NCBI RefSeq assembly: GCF_048553275.1 | Contig: NZ_JBLZMW010000010.1 | Location: 1-64,000, forward strand | Length of the DNA stretch: 64,000 nt | DNA from: Pacificoceanicola sp048553275 | GTDB taxonomy: Bacteria > Pseudomonadota > Alphaproteobacteria > Rhodobacterales > Rhodobacteraceae | Direction of reading: 5' to 3' | Part shown: positions 41,049-50,035 of the stretch, in pieces | How positions within the stretch are numbered: the stretch's first letter is position 1 | Layout of the letters: each line of letters opens with the position of its first letter | Notes under the pieces: generated by a model | Databases searched by the model: none | Seen by the model: the letters and a program-made list of their open reading frames with translations, nothing else | What the model was told of the DNA's origin: nothing | Program-made: the position numbers and the translations under genes

Positions 41049-42011
41049 CTATTCAGCGAGATGACAGGCCACCCGCGCTCCGCCGATCCGGCGCAGCTCG
41101 GGCCGCGTCGTTTTGCACACGTCCTGCGCAATCGGGCAGCGCGGATGAAAGGCGCAACCGGGTGGCGGGTTGATCGGATCCGGAATCTCGCCTTCAGGCG
41201 GGGCAACTTCACGGCCGAACCCATCCATCTGCGGTGCCGCTTCCAGCAACATCTGAGTGTAGGGATGCTTGGGCGTCTGGAACAGGTCCTCCGGCGCCGC
41301 TTCCTCGACCAACCGGCCAAGATAGAGCACACCAATACGGTCGGCCATATGGCGCACAACGGTCAGATCGTGGCTGATAAAGACATAGGTGAGGCCGAAC
41401 TCGTCCTTCAGATCGCTCATCAGATTCAGCACCTGCGCCTGCACCGAGACATCAAGCGCCGAAGTCGGCTCGTCACAGACGATCAAACGCGGGTCAGAGG
41501 CCAACGCCCGGGCAATACAGATCCGCTGCCGCTGACCGCCGGAGAACTCATGCGGAAACTTGCCCGCATCCTTGACCGACAATCCCACCTGCTCCAGCAG
41601 TTTTTCGGCCAATCCTTCGGTTTCGCCGCCGCGCGCCGCAACGGGTTCCACGATGATATCCCTGACCCGCCAGCGCGGGTTCAAGGAGGCGAAAGGGTCC
41701 TGAAAAATCATCTGGATATCGGCGCGGATTGCATCGACCTTGGCCGCATCCCGTTCGTTCGCCAGATCGACACCGTCAATTTCGACCGTACCGGCCGTGG
41801 GGCGCAGCAGTCCGACCAACATCTTTCCGATCGTGGATTTGCCCGATCCGGACTCGCCGACCAACGCATAGGTCGAGCGTTCCTCGACCTCGAAAGAGAC
41901 TTCCGACACGGCGGTCAGATATGCCTTTTCCCTCCGTTCGATCACTCTGTTCAACCACGGCTTGGATACGTCGAAGACGCGGCTGAGGTTCTCGATCTTG
42001 ACCAGCGTCAT
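41049..42011 (-). CDS. peptide-type ABC importer, ATP-binding protein 2 (DppF type)
   Basis: A 320-residue ATPase: VKIENLSRVFDVSKPWLNRVI start, Walker A GESGSGKSTIGKMLVGLL, FQDPFASLNPRWRVRDII, FSGGQRQRICIARALAS, VCDEPTSALDVS and the cysteine tail PPGCAFHPRCPIAQDVCKTTRPE. The ATG at 42011 shares a base with the DppD stop (TGATG). Last gene of the long minus-strand operon beginning near 52529. Confidence 0.93.
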   Translation of the reverse strand: MTLVKIENLSRVFDVSKPWLNRVIERREKAYLTAVSEVSFEVEERSTYALVGESGSGKSTIGKMLVGLLRPTAGTVEIDGVDLANERDAAKVDAIRADIQMIFQDPFASLNPRWRVRDIIVEPVAARGGETEGLAEKLLEQVGLSVKDAGKFPHEFSGGQRQRICIARALASDPRLIVCDEPTSALDVSVQAQVLNLMSDLKDEFGLTYVFISHDLTVVRHMADRIGVLYLGRLVEEAAPEDLFQTPKHPYTQMLLEAAPQMDGFGREVAPPEGEIPDPINPPPGCAFHPRCPIAQDVCKTTRPELRRIGGARVACHLAE

Positions 42012-42994
42012 CAACGGGCCTCCTGAACGGTTTCCAGACCAAGCGGATGCCAGCAGGCGGCCTTGCCGTCTTCCACGCGCGGCGACGGCGGCTGACGGCA
42101 CAGATCGGTCGCGCGCGGGCAGCGCGGGTTGAAGGCACAGCCATCGGGAACGGAATCCAGCCGCGGCATGGCGCCGGGGATCTGGTGCAGGCGATCCTTG
42201 CCCGCCGATGCAAGCGGCGTCGACGCCATCAGGCCGTGCGTATAGGGATGCTGCGGCCGGGTCAGAACGTCCCGAACCGGCCCCAACTCGGCCAGACGTC
42301 CGGCATACATCACCGCTACACGATCCGTCGCCTCGGCGATCACGCCCATATCGTGGGTGATCAGCATCACCGCCGTGCCGCGTTCGCGGCAGAGCCGCTT
42401 GAGCAGAGCAATGATCTGCGCCTGGACGGACACGTCCAGCGCCGTGGTCGGCTCATCGGCAATGATCAGCGATGGCTCCGCACACAGGGCGAGCGCGATC
42501 ACGACGCGTTGCCGCATGCCTCCCGAAAACTCGTGCGGATAGCTGTTCACACGCTGCGCCGCACCGGGAATGCCCACCTCTTCGAGCGCACGCACCGCGC
42601 GGGCTTCGGCCTCGGTCTGGCTGATCTTCAGGTGCGTCAGCATCGTCTCGACCAGCTGATCACCGATCCGCAGCAACGGATTGAGCGACGTAAGCGGATC
42701 CTGGAACACCATCCCGATCTGCTTGCCACGCAGACGGCGCATCGCTTCGCCCCGCAGCTGATCTATGCGCTGGCCATTGAGCCAGATCTCGCCCGAGGAG
42801 ACATGAGCCGGAGGATTGAGCAACCCGATCACCGCGTTGCCCGCCATGGATTTGCCCGCTCCGGATTCGCCAACAACACCAAGGATCTCACCCTGGGCAA
42901 TGTCATAGCTCACCGTGTCCACCGGACGCAGGAGGCCGTGCCGGGTGGGAATTTCCACCGTAAGATCACGGATCGACAGAACGGTTTTGCTCAT
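42011..42994 (-). CDS. peptide-type ABC importer, ATP-binding protein 1 (DppD type)
   Basis: A 327-residue ATPase: Walker A GESGAGKSMAGNAVIGLL, FQDPLTSLNPLLRIGDQL, FSGGMRQRVVIALALCAEP, IIADEPTTALDVS, LITHDMGVIAEATDRV and the C-terminal cysteine cluster CAFNPRCPRATDLCRQPP. It shares one base with each neighbour. It works with the DppF-type ATPase downstream to energise the permease pair upstream. Confidence 0.93.
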   Translation of the reverse strand: MSKTVLSIRDLTVEIPTRHGLLRPVDTVSYDIAQGEILGVVGESGAGKSMAGNAVIGLLNPPAHVSSGEIWLNGQRIDQLRGEAMRRLRGKQIGMVFQDPLTSLNPLLRIGDQLVETMLTHLKISQTEAEARAVRALEEVGIPGAAQRVNSYPHEFSGGMRQRVVIALALCAEPSLIIADEPTTALDVSVQAQIIALLKRLCRERGTAVMLITHDMGVIAEATDRVAVMYAGRLAELGPVRDVLTRPQHPYTHGLMASTPLASAGKDRLHQIPGAMPRLDSVPDGCAFNPRCPRATDLCRQPPSPRVEDGKAACWHPLGLETVQEAR

Positions 42995-43938
42995 CAGCGC
43001 AGCCTCGGGTTCAATGCGTCGCGCAGCCAGTCACCAAGCAGGTTGACCGACAGGGCCAGGGCCAGAAGCGTGCAGGCCGGGAAAAACAGGATCCACCACT
43101 CGCCGGAGAAGAGAAAACCCTGCCCGATGCGGATCAATGTGCCCAGCGATGGCTGCGTCGGCGGCGCGCCCACGCCAAGAAAGGAGAGCGTTGCCTCGGC
43201 GATGATCGCCAGTGCCAGCGAAATGGTGGCAATCACCAGAACTGGAGAGAGCACGTTGGGCAGGATATGCCTCAGCATGATCGCCCCCGGCCTGCGCCCG
43301 ATCAGCCGGGCGGCGGCGACATATTCCTTGTTCTTTTCCACCAACGTCGCCCCGCGCACCACACGGGCAAACTGCACCCAATCCGACAGGCCGATGGCCA
43401 GGATCAACACCCAGATCGCCATCTGATCGCGGTATTCGACCGGCGTCACCCCCTTGGCAACGCCGAAGATCAGCATCGCGACAAGGATCGACGGGAACGT
43501 CAGCTGAACGTCAGCGATCCGCATGATCACGGTTTCGACCCAGCCGCCGACATAGCCGGAAACAAGCCCCAGCGTGATGCCGAGCACCATGGCAAACCCA
43601 ACCGCGGCAACGCCCACGAAAAGCGAGATACGCATGCCATAGAGAATGGTCGAAAACACATCCCGCCCCTGGTCATCCGTCCCCATCAGGAAGGTATCGC
43701 CGGTAAAGGCGTTGGGCGATGAGGGCGGCGTGAAACCGTTCATCAGGTTGAGCGACGCGGGATCGAACGGATTGGTCGGGGCGATCCACGGGGCGAAGAG
43801 GGCCGACAGGACAAGAATGAGAACCACCACGGCCGACGCGACCGCCACGGGCGAGCGCCGGAACGTATAGACCACGTCGCTCTCAAGGGCGATGCGCAGG
43901 CGAGATTTCGGCGGCGGTGCGGTTGGTGTGTCGGTCAT
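42994..43938 (-). CDS. peptide-type ABC importer, permease 2 (DppC type)
   Basis: A 314-residue permease with LMGTDDQGRDVFSTILYGMRISLFVG, MRIADVQLTFPSILVAMLI and the coupling loop EYVAAARLIGRRPGAIMLRHILPNVLSP. A proline-rich N-terminal tail (TDTPTAPPPKSRLR) precedes the first helix. Starts in the last base of the DppB gene and ends in the first base of the DppD gene. Confidence 0.93.
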   Translation of the reverse strand: MTDTPTAPPPKSRLRIALESDVVYTFRRSPVAVASAVVVLILVLSALFAPWIAPTNPFDPASLNLMNGFTPPSSPNAFTGDTFLMGTDDQGRDVFSTILYGMRISLFVGVAAVGFAMVLGITLGLVSGYVGGWVETVIMRIADVQLTFPSILVAMLIFGVAKGVTPVEYRDQMAIWVLILAIGLSDWVQFARVVRGATLVEKNKEYVAAARLIGRRPGAIMLRHILPNVLSPVLVIATISLALAIIAEATLSFLGVGAPPTQPSLGTLIRIGQGFLFSGEWWILFFPACTLLALALSVNLLGDWLRDALNPRLR

Positions 43939-44918
43939 CAGTGGCCTCGCGAACGATCGGCGCGCAGGCGCGGATCAATGAAGAAGTAGAGTATGTCCAC
44001 AAGAAGATTGATCCCCACGAACATCACGGAAATCAGCATGAGGTAGGCCGCCATGACCGGAATATCGACGAACTGGATCGCATTGATGAAGAGCAGCCCG
44101 ACGCCCGGCCACTGGAACACCGTCTCGGTGATGATGGCAAAGGCGATGATCGCACCGAGCTGCAAGCCGATAACCGTGATCACCGGAACCATCGTATTCT
44201 TGAGCGCATGACGGAAGTTGACCGCGCGGCTGCGCAGCCCCCGGGCGCGGGCAAACCGGATGTAATCCTGCCGAAGCACTTCGAGCATTTCGGACCGGAC
44301 CAGCCGCATGATCAATGTCATCTGGTAAAGCCCCAGCGTGATGGAGGGCAGAATTAGCGCGCGCAGCCCGCTTTCTGTCAGAAAGCCGGTCTTCCAGCCG
44401 CCAATCTCCACCACCTCGCCGCGTCCGAAACTGGGCAGCCAGCCGAGCTCGACAGAGAAAACGTAAATCAGCAGGATACCGATCAGGAAGGTCGGCAGGG
44501 AGACCCCGATCAACGAGGCAGACATGATGGCATTCGCCAGCACGCCATTGCGGCGAATGGCCGTGAACACCCCCAACGCGATGCCAAAGACAATCGCCAG
44601 CACACTGGACACCAAGGCCAGCTCCAGCGTGGCCGGCGCGCGTTCGAGCAAGATGTCGGTCACCGGGCGGCCCTGGCGATAGCTGATGCCGAAGTTGCCC
44701 TGCACCGCCTCCTGCAGAAATTTGAAGTATTGAACGACAAAGGGCTGATCGAGGCCGAGTTGCTCGCGGAGACGTGCGATATCCTCGGCGGTCCGCTCCT
44801 GCCCGAGCATATTGTCGATCGGATCGCCGACGAAAGTGAACATCGAGAAGGCGACAAGCCCCACGATCAACAGCACGAGAATGGATTGCGCGACGCGCCG
44901 GATGATGAATGCTAGCAT
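43938..44918 (-). CDS. peptide-type ABC importer, permease 1 (DppB type)
   Basis: A 326-residue permease: AFIIRRVAQSILVLLIVGLVAFSMFTFVGDPI first helix and EAA loop VLRQDYIRFARARGLRSRAVNFRHALKNTMVPV. It lies 52 bp after the binding protein gene, with a strong hairpin in the gap, and overlaps the DppC gene by one base. Confidence 0.93.
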   Translation of the reverse strand: MLAFIIRRVAQSILVLLIVGLVAFSMFTFVGDPIDNMLGQERTAEDIARLREQLGLDQPFVVQYFKFLQEAVQGNFGISYRQGRPVTDILLERAPATLELALVSSVLAIVFGIALGVFTAIRRNGVLANAIMSASLIGVSLPTFLIGILLIYVFSVELGWLPSFGRGEVVEIGGWKTGFLTESGLRALILPSITLGLYQMTLIMRLVRSEMLEVLRQDYIRFARARGLRSRAVNFRHALKNTMVPVITVIGLQLGAIIAFAIITETVFQWPGVGLLFINAIQFVDIPVMAAYLMLISVMFVGINLLVDILYFFIDPRLRADRSRGH

Positions 44919-44939
44919 TGCGCCTCCGTTGGTTTGGAT

Positions 44940-44962
44940 CGGGACGGCGCACCGCCGCCCCG
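44940..44962 (-). other. intercistronic hairpin after the third binding-protein gene
   Basis: CGGGACGGCG (44940-44949) and CGCCGCCCCG (44953-44962) form a 10-bp stem (one G-U or mismatch depending on strand) with a 3-base loop. It separates the binding-protein gene from the permease genes and may raise the yield of binding protein relative to permeases. Confidence 0.5.
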
Positions 44963-44970
44963 GCCTGTCT

Positions 44971-46536
44971 TCAGTTCACACGCACCCACCGCAGGATAAA
45001 GAAGTTATCCGGGCGCTGCGTCAGTTCGATATTGGAGCGGGTCCCCCAGATCAGGGGCTGGACATAGAGCGGAACATAGGCCTGCTCGTCCGTCATGATC
45101 TGTGCGACCTCATCAAGCATGGCCTGGCGTTTTCCCGCGTCGATTTCCGATTGGATCATCGGCAACAGTTCATCGATGCGCGCGTTGGAGTATCCGCCGA
45201 AGTTCCAGCTTCCGAGCTTCTTTTCTTCATCGGGCGTCGCAACAAGAAACCGGATCGGATGCTCCGCATCGAAGGTTCCGGGGGACCAGCCGAGCAAATA
45301 CATGTCGAAGTTATCCGCCCGCAACTCGGGCCAGTAGTTGTTGACCGGCATGGCCTCCAACGTCGCGTCGAGCCCGACCTGCGCCAGCATTCCCGTCACC
45401 GCCTGACAGACGGCTTCGTCATTCAGGTAACGATTGTTGGTGCATTTCAAACCGAAGGAAAAACCATCGGGATATCCCGCCTCGGTCAGCAGGTCCCGCG
45501 CCTTTTGCTGATCAAAGCCCGGCGCGTCGGCGAGGGCTTCGGAATACCCGCTCATCGCAGCGCTGACCAGTTGGTTCACCGGCTCGGCATTGCCACGCAT
45601 GATCGTTTGCAGGATCGCGGGCACGTTGATCGCATGCGCCACGGCCCGGCGCACACGCGCATCGGCGAAGGGGTTGGCCTCTAAGGTCTCGGCGGAATAC
45701 TTCAGCGCGCCCGCCTCATGCGGAAAGCCCAGCATGATGACCCGCGCCTCGATCCCTTGAACAACGCTCACATCCGGATTCCCCTGAAGCCGGGCCACAT
45801 CCTGCACCGGCACGGGATTGATGAAATCCACATCGCCCGAGAGCAGCGCCGCAAGAGCGGTGGCCGGGTTCTGGATCGGTGTCAGCTCCGCGCGGGTGAT
45901 GTTGTGCTCAACCTCGCCCCACCATCCGTCGAAGGGTTCAAGGACCGTCCGTAGACCCGGTTCTCGGGCCGTTACAGTGAACGCCCCGGTGCCATTGGCA
46001 TTCAAAGTCGCATAGTTTCCGGCTTCCTTGTCGGGTCTTATCGCGTTGTTGGCCTCGGCCCAGCCGCTGTCCATGATCATCCAGTTGGCGATCGAGGACG
46101 GGAACAGGGGGTTGGGCGCGGTCGTCATGAAATCGACCGTATAGTCGTCCACCACCTTCACCTCCGACACCGGTGCGAACCAGCTTGCCGTATCGGACTC
46201 TGGGCTGGAGGCCCGCTGATAGGAGAACATCACATCTTCTGCATCGAACGCGCTGCCGTCATGGAAGCGCACCCCTTCGCGCAGCGTAAATCGCCAGCCT
46301 TCACCCTCGCCGATCGGTTCCCACGATGTCGCCAGCGACGGCTCCACGCTCATATCCTTGCCACGCCGTACGAGGCCTTCGTAGATATTATTGAGAAATC
46401 CCAGCACCGGCGTCGAGTTGACAGCATGCGGGTCCATGGTCTGCGGATCGGTGGTCACCGCCCATCTGAATTCTTCGGCCTGCGCGCCACCGGCACACCA
46501 AGCGACCAGCGTGGCCGCCATGATCAGATCCTTCAT
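44971..46536 (-). CDS. peptide-type ABC importer, periplasmic binding protein 3 of 3 (SBP family 5)
   Basis: A 521-residue family-5 binding protein with signal peptide KDLIMAATLVAWCAGGAQA. Typical features: VTTDPQTMDPHAVNSTPVLGFLNNIYEGLVRR, WRFTLREGVRFHDGSAFDAEDVMFSYQRA and PDGFSFGLKCTNNRYLNDEAVCQAV. It is clearly related to, but more diverged than, the two binding proteins upstream. It is the one adjacent to the permeases and may be the primary binding protein of the system. Confidence 0.92.
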   Translation of the reverse strand: MKDLIMAATLVAWCAGGAQAEEFRWAVTTDPQTMDPHAVNSTPVLGFLNNIYEGLVRRGKDMSVEPSLATSWEPIGEGEGWRFTLREGVRFHDGSAFDAEDVMFSYQRASSPESDTASWFAPVSEVKVVDDYTVDFMTTAPNPLFPSSIANWMIMDSGWAEANNAIRPDKEAGNYATLNANGTGAFTVTAREPGLRTVLEPFDGWWGEVEHNITRAELTPIQNPATALAALLSGDVDFINPVPVQDVARLQGNPDVSVVQGIEARVIMLGFPHEAGALKYSAETLEANPFADARVRRAVAHAINVPAILQTIMRGNAEPVNQLVSAAMSGYSEALADAPGFDQQKARDLLTEAGYPDGFSFGLKCTNNRYLNDEAVCQAVTGMLAQVGLDATLEAMPVNNYWPELRADNFDMYLLGWSPGTFDAEHPIRFLVATPDEEKKLGSWNFGGYSNARIDELLPMIQSEIDAGKRQAMLDEVAQIMTDEQAYVPLYVQPLIWGTRSNIELTQRPDNFFILRWVRVN

Positions 46537-46604
46537 GGCATTTCCTTCCTGAAATCGGGGAGAGCCGGGCTGAGGTCAAAGGCCCATGCTGACAAGACAG
46601 GCAA

Positions 46605-46635
46605 CCCCGCGCGCGGACAGAAGGCGCACGCGGGG
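46605..46635 (-). other. intercistronic hairpin between binding-protein genes 2 and 3
   Basis: CCCCGCGCGCG (46605-46615) pairs with CGCACGCGGGG (46625-46635) over 11 positions with one wobble and a 9-base loop. Strong stem, no T-run; likely a transcript-stabilising or attenuating element. Confidence 0.5.
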
Positions 46636-46642
46636 GCGAGGT

Positions 46643-48223
46643 TCAGTTCATCGTGAAGTATTTGACCTTCGGCTGATCCTCGGGATCAACCTCGATGCCG
46701 ACAGTTTCCGCCATACCCCAGTTCAGCACCTGGTGGTGAATGGGAATGTAGAGCTGCTCGTCCTGAACGACGCGCCAGATCTCGGCAATGTCCGCATTGC
46801 GGGCTTCCAGATCGGTGTTCGACGCCAGAGACTCGATCTTGGCATCAAGTTCGTCGTTGTCGTAGCCGGTGCCGTTCCAGGTGCCAATATCGGATTCCCG
46901 GCCGTGCACGAGGAAGTTGAAGACGTACTCTGAATCATAGGTCGGAACGCCCCAACCCAGCATGTAGAAATCCGTCTTTCCATCGGTGATGAGCGGGAAA
47001 TGCTGCGCCTTGGGTTTGGCGTCGAGGTTCACCGTTATGCCAATCTGGCCCAGCATACCAACGGCCGCCTGACAGATCGCTTCGTCGTTGATGTAGCGGT
47101 CATTCGGGCAGTCCAGACGGATCGAGAACCCATCGGCATATCCTGCCTCGGCCAGCAGCGCCTTGGCCGCGTCGATGTCGGTGCTGGATTCCGCGTCCAT
47201 CTCTTCGGTCCATCCGTTGACGAACGGCGGTGCGATCATGCCGGCCGGGATAGACTGGCCCCGCATCACGACCTGCTGGATGGCATCACGGTTGATCGCC
47301 ATCGACATCGCCTTGCGCACACGCACATCGGCCAAGGGGTTCTTGCCGTCGACGTCATCCCCTTCGATATCGTCCGCACCCATATTCAGGCCAAAGAAGA
47401 TCACCCGGTTCTGCGGCGCCTGCTTGACCATCAGCCCATCGGCATTGTTCACGCGGTCCAGATCCTGCACCGGCATGTCCTGCAGGAAATCGATTTCGCC
47501 GGACAGCATTGCGGCGACGCGGGTCGCGGCGTTCTGGATCGGCGTGTAAACGATCTCCGTGACCTCCATCGGGAATTGGTCGATACCCCAATAATTGTCG
47601 TTGCGCACCATGACGGTCTTCACATCCGGTTCGCGGCTTTGCAGCATGTAGGGACCGGTGCCATTCGCGTTCGTCGTGGCATAAGTGATCTCGCCACCTT
47701 CGAAATCCTGCACGTTGACGGTGTTGTTCGCCTCGGCCCACCCCTTGTCCAGAATGAAAAGATTGGTCAGGTTCGACGGCAGGATCGGGTTCGGTCCGTC
47801 GGTCACCATCTCGACCGTGTAATCGTCGACGGCGCGCACTTCGGTGATCGACCCAATCAGCTCTTTCATGTCAGAGTTGGGCTGCTTGGCCCGCTCGAAG
47901 CTGAAGACCACATCTTCGGCCGTGAAATCGGCGCCATCGTGGAACGTCACGCCTTCACGCAGCTTAAAGACCCAAACGTTCGGATCGTCGGCTTTCGGGC
48001 CCCACTCGGTCGCAAGAGCCGGCTCGAAGGCGCCGGTCACATCGCGAATGATCAACGGTTCATACATTTGGTGCCGAATGGTATGCGTCGGACCTTCGTT
48101 CTGCGAATGCGGGTCGAGCGTCAGCGCATCACCGGCGCGCGCCCACCGCAGGGTTTCAGCGCTTAATGGGACGGTCGTCGCCATGAGTGCGCCAATCAGC
48201 GAAAGAGCAAATGTCGATTTCAT
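46643..48223 (-). CDS. peptide-type ABC importer, periplasmic binding protein 2 of 3 (SBP family 5)
   Basis: A 526-residue family-5 binding protein; the start at 48223 gives the signal peptide KSTFALSLIGALMATTVPLSA. The mature start ETLRWARAGDALTLDPHSQNEGPT is almost identical to that of the next gene (48402-49976), and similarity continues throughout (MRGQSIPAGMIAPPFVNGW, RLDCPNDRYINDEAICQA, HHQVLNWGM). The pair is best explained by tandem duplication followed by divergence in ligand specificity. The gap upstream (48224-48401) holds a hairpin and an AT-rich patch where a secondary promoter could lie. Confidence 0.92.
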   Translation of the reverse strand: MKSTFALSLIGALMATTVPLSAETLRWARAGDALTLDPHSQNEGPTHTIRHQMYEPLIIRDVTGAFEPALATEWGPKADDPNVWVFKLREGVTFHDGADFTAEDVVFSFERAKQPNSDMKELIGSITEVRAVDDYTVEMVTDGPNPILPSNLTNLFILDKGWAEANNTVNVQDFEGGEITYATTNANGTGPYMLQSREPDVKTVMVRNDNYWGIDQFPMEVTEIVYTPIQNAATRVAAMLSGEIDFLQDMPVQDLDRVNNADGLMVKQAPQNRVIFFGLNMGADDIEGDDVDGKNPLADVRVRKAMSMAINRDAIQQVVMRGQSIPAGMIAPPFVNGWTEEMDAESSTDIDAAKALLAEAGYADGFSIRLDCPNDRYINDEAICQAAVGMLGQIGITVNLDAKPKAQHFPLITDGKTDFYMLGWGVPTYDSEYVFNFLVHGRESDIGTWNGTGYDNDELDAKIESLASNTDLEARNADIAEIWRVVQDEQLYIPIHHQVLNWGMAETVGIEVDPEDQPKVKYFTMN

Positions 48224-48282
48224 CGGGTTCCCCTGTTTATCGTTTCTTTGTGTTCGTTCGTGATCGTGATTTTTGACACTGC

Positions 48283-48298
48283 CTTGCATAATGGCAAG
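48283..48298. promoter_or_regulatory. small inverted repeat in the gap between binding-protein genes
   Basis: CTTGC-ATAATG-GCAAG, 60 bp upstream of the second binding-protein start. It might be a regulatory site for an internal promoter; support is limited to symmetry and position. Confidence 0.25.
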
Positions 48299-48355
48299 CG
48301 CGCTGCCGACCATCTGGCACTGATCCGGCTGACATTAATTTTATTTGACTCGAAG

Positions 48356-48395
48356 ACCCTCGCCACAGGGTAGGCAGACGTCCTGCGGCGAGGGT
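48356..48395 (-). terminator. terminator-like hairpin after binding-protein gene 1
   Basis: ACCCTCGCC (48356-48364) and GGCGAGGGT (48387-48395) form a perfect 9-bp stem, with further AGG/CCT pairing inside. It begins 7 bp after the stop codon of the upstream gene. On the minus strand no T-run follows, so it is more likely a partial terminator or stabiliser within the operon. Confidence 0.5.
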
Positions 48396-48401
48396 ATCAC
48401 A

Positions 48402-49976
48402 TTATTCGGCCGTGAAGTACTTTACCTTCACCTGATCATCGGCGTCCACGGCGGCCCCGACACCGGTTTTCATCGCCCAGTTCAGCACCTGGTGATGAAT
48501 CGGCAGGTAGACCACATCGGCCTTCGCCATCGCCCACATCTCGGCAATCATGCCATCACGCTTTTCAAGGTCGACCTCGGCCGCGATCGCCTTGGTCATC
48601 TCGTCCAGCTTCGGGTTGGAATAGCGTGTGCCGTTCCACGTGCCGTAGAGATCCTCCTTGGTGTGGTAGAGGAAGTTGAAGATGTACTCGGAGTCATAGG
48701 ACGGCACGCCCCAGCCCAGCATATAGAAATCCGACGTCAGCCCGTTGACCAACGGAAAGTGCTGCGCCTTCGGCTGTGCGTTCAGGTTCACCGTCACGCC
48801 GATCTGCGCCAGCATGCCGACCGTCGCCTGACAGATCGCCTCGTCATTGATGTAGCGATCATTCGGACAATCGAGCTGAACGGAAAACCCATCGGCGAAA
48901 CCGGCGTCCGCCAGCTTGGCCCTGGCCGCGTCCAGATCCATGGCCGGTACGGCATTCAGCTCTTCATTCCAGCCGTTGACGAAAGGCGGCATGATCACAC
49001 CCGCCGGGATCGACTGGCCCCGCATCACGACCTGCCGGATCGCATCGCGATTGATCGCCATGTTCATCGCCTCGCGGACACGCAGGTCGGCCATGGGGTT
49101 CGGACCATCCATCGTCTCGTTGACCAGAGCGTCGCTGGTGTTGAGACCGAAGAAGATCACCCGGTTCTGCGGCGAGGACATGATCTTGAGCGCGGGATCA
49201 GCCTCGACCCGCTGCAAATCCTGCACCGGAACATCCTGAATGAAATCCACCTCTCCGGACAGCAGTGCCGCCATACGGGTCGAGGGGTTCTGGATCGGCG
49301 TGTAAATGATGTCGGTGTAATCGAGCGGGAAGGTGCCTGCGCCCCAATACCCGTCATGGGCCGTCAGCACCGTCTGGGCATCCGACTCACGGCTGACCAA
49401 CTTGTACGGCCCCGTTCCGTTGACGTTCTGGGAGGCAAACGTCTCCTCACCGCTTTCGACGTCCTGCACGCGGACCGCGCCATTGGTTTCGGCCCAGTCC
49501 TTGTCGATGACAAGGATGTTCGGCAAGGCCGCCGGCAACAACGGGTTCGGCCCTTTTGTCGTGATCTCAACCGTGTGATCGTCCACGGCCTCAACCGAGG
49601 CAATCGAGGAAATCAGCCCCTTCATGTCGCTGTTCTCGCTCAGCGCACGCTCGAAAGAGAACACGACATCTTCGGCGGTGAAGGCCGCCCCATCGTGAAA
49701 GGTCACGCCCTGTCGCAGCGTGAACGTCCAGACATCGGGATTGTCCGGGCTGACAGACCAGTCCGTCGCAAGCGCCCCTTCCAGCGCGCCTGCGGGATTG
49801 CGCAGGACAAGCGGCTCCATCATTTGCTGCATCAACGCCAGCGTCGGACCTTCGTTCTGCGCGTGCGGATCAAGCGTCAGCGCATCCCCCGCGCGCGCCC
49901 ATCGCAGCGTTTCCGCCTGCGCCGCGCTCATGGTCAGTGTCATGGCCGTTGCGGCCAATAGCAAATGCCTTGTCAT
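48402..49976 (-). CDS. peptide-type ABC importer, periplasmic binding protein 1 of 3 (SBP family 5)
   Basis: A 524-residue family-5 binding protein with signal peptide TRHLLLAATAMTLTMSAAQA. It is the close paralogue of the protein encoded at 46643-48223: the two share long identical runs such as ETLRWARAGDALTLDPH, VTFHDGA.FTAEDVVFSFERA, DCPNDRYINDEAICQA and FYMLGWGVP.YDSEY. It lies 45 bp after the M24 peptidase gene, with a hairpin at the peptidase stop codon. Confidence 0.92.
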   Translation of the reverse strand: MTRHLLLAATAMTLTMSAAQAETLRWARAGDALTLDPHAQNEGPTLALMQQMMEPLVLRNPAGALEGALATDWSVSPDNPDVWTFTLRQGVTFHDGAAFTAEDVVFSFERALSENSDMKGLISSIASVEAVDDHTVEITTKGPNPLLPAALPNILVIDKDWAETNGAVRVQDVESGEETFASQNVNGTGPYKLVSRESDAQTVLTAHDGYWGAGTFPLDYTDIIYTPIQNPSTRMAALLSGEVDFIQDVPVQDLQRVEADPALKIMSSPQNRVIFFGLNTSDALVNETMDGPNPMADLRVREAMNMAINRDAIRQVVMRGQSIPAGVIMPPFVNGWNEELNAVPAMDLDAARAKLADAGFADGFSVQLDCPNDRYINDEAICQATVGMLAQIGVTVNLNAQPKAQHFPLVNGLTSDFYMLGWGVPSYDSEYIFNFLYHTKEDLYGTWNGTRYSNPKLDEMTKAIAAEVDLEKRDGMIAEMWAMAKADVVYLPIHHQVLNWAMKTGVGAAVDADDQVKVKYFTAE

Positions 49977-50013
49977 TGTCAGTCTCCCTGTTTTTATGAA
50001 GTTATCCTTGGGG

Positions 50014-50035
50014 TTGCCGGCTCAGGTGCCGGCAA
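50014..50035 (-). other. intercistronic hairpin spanning the M24 peptidase stop codon
   Basis: TTGCCGGC (50014-50021) and GCCGGCAA (50028-50035) form a perfect 8-bp stem whose 6-base loop contains the stop codon of the peptidase gene. It precedes the first binding-protein gene by about 38 bp and may limit read-through or protect the downstream message. Confidence 0.5.

Noticed and set aside
48241..48270. Another copy of the tripartite element in the gap before the second binding-protein gene
   Set aside because: GTTCG occurs but the second and third half-sites do not match in sequence or spacing.
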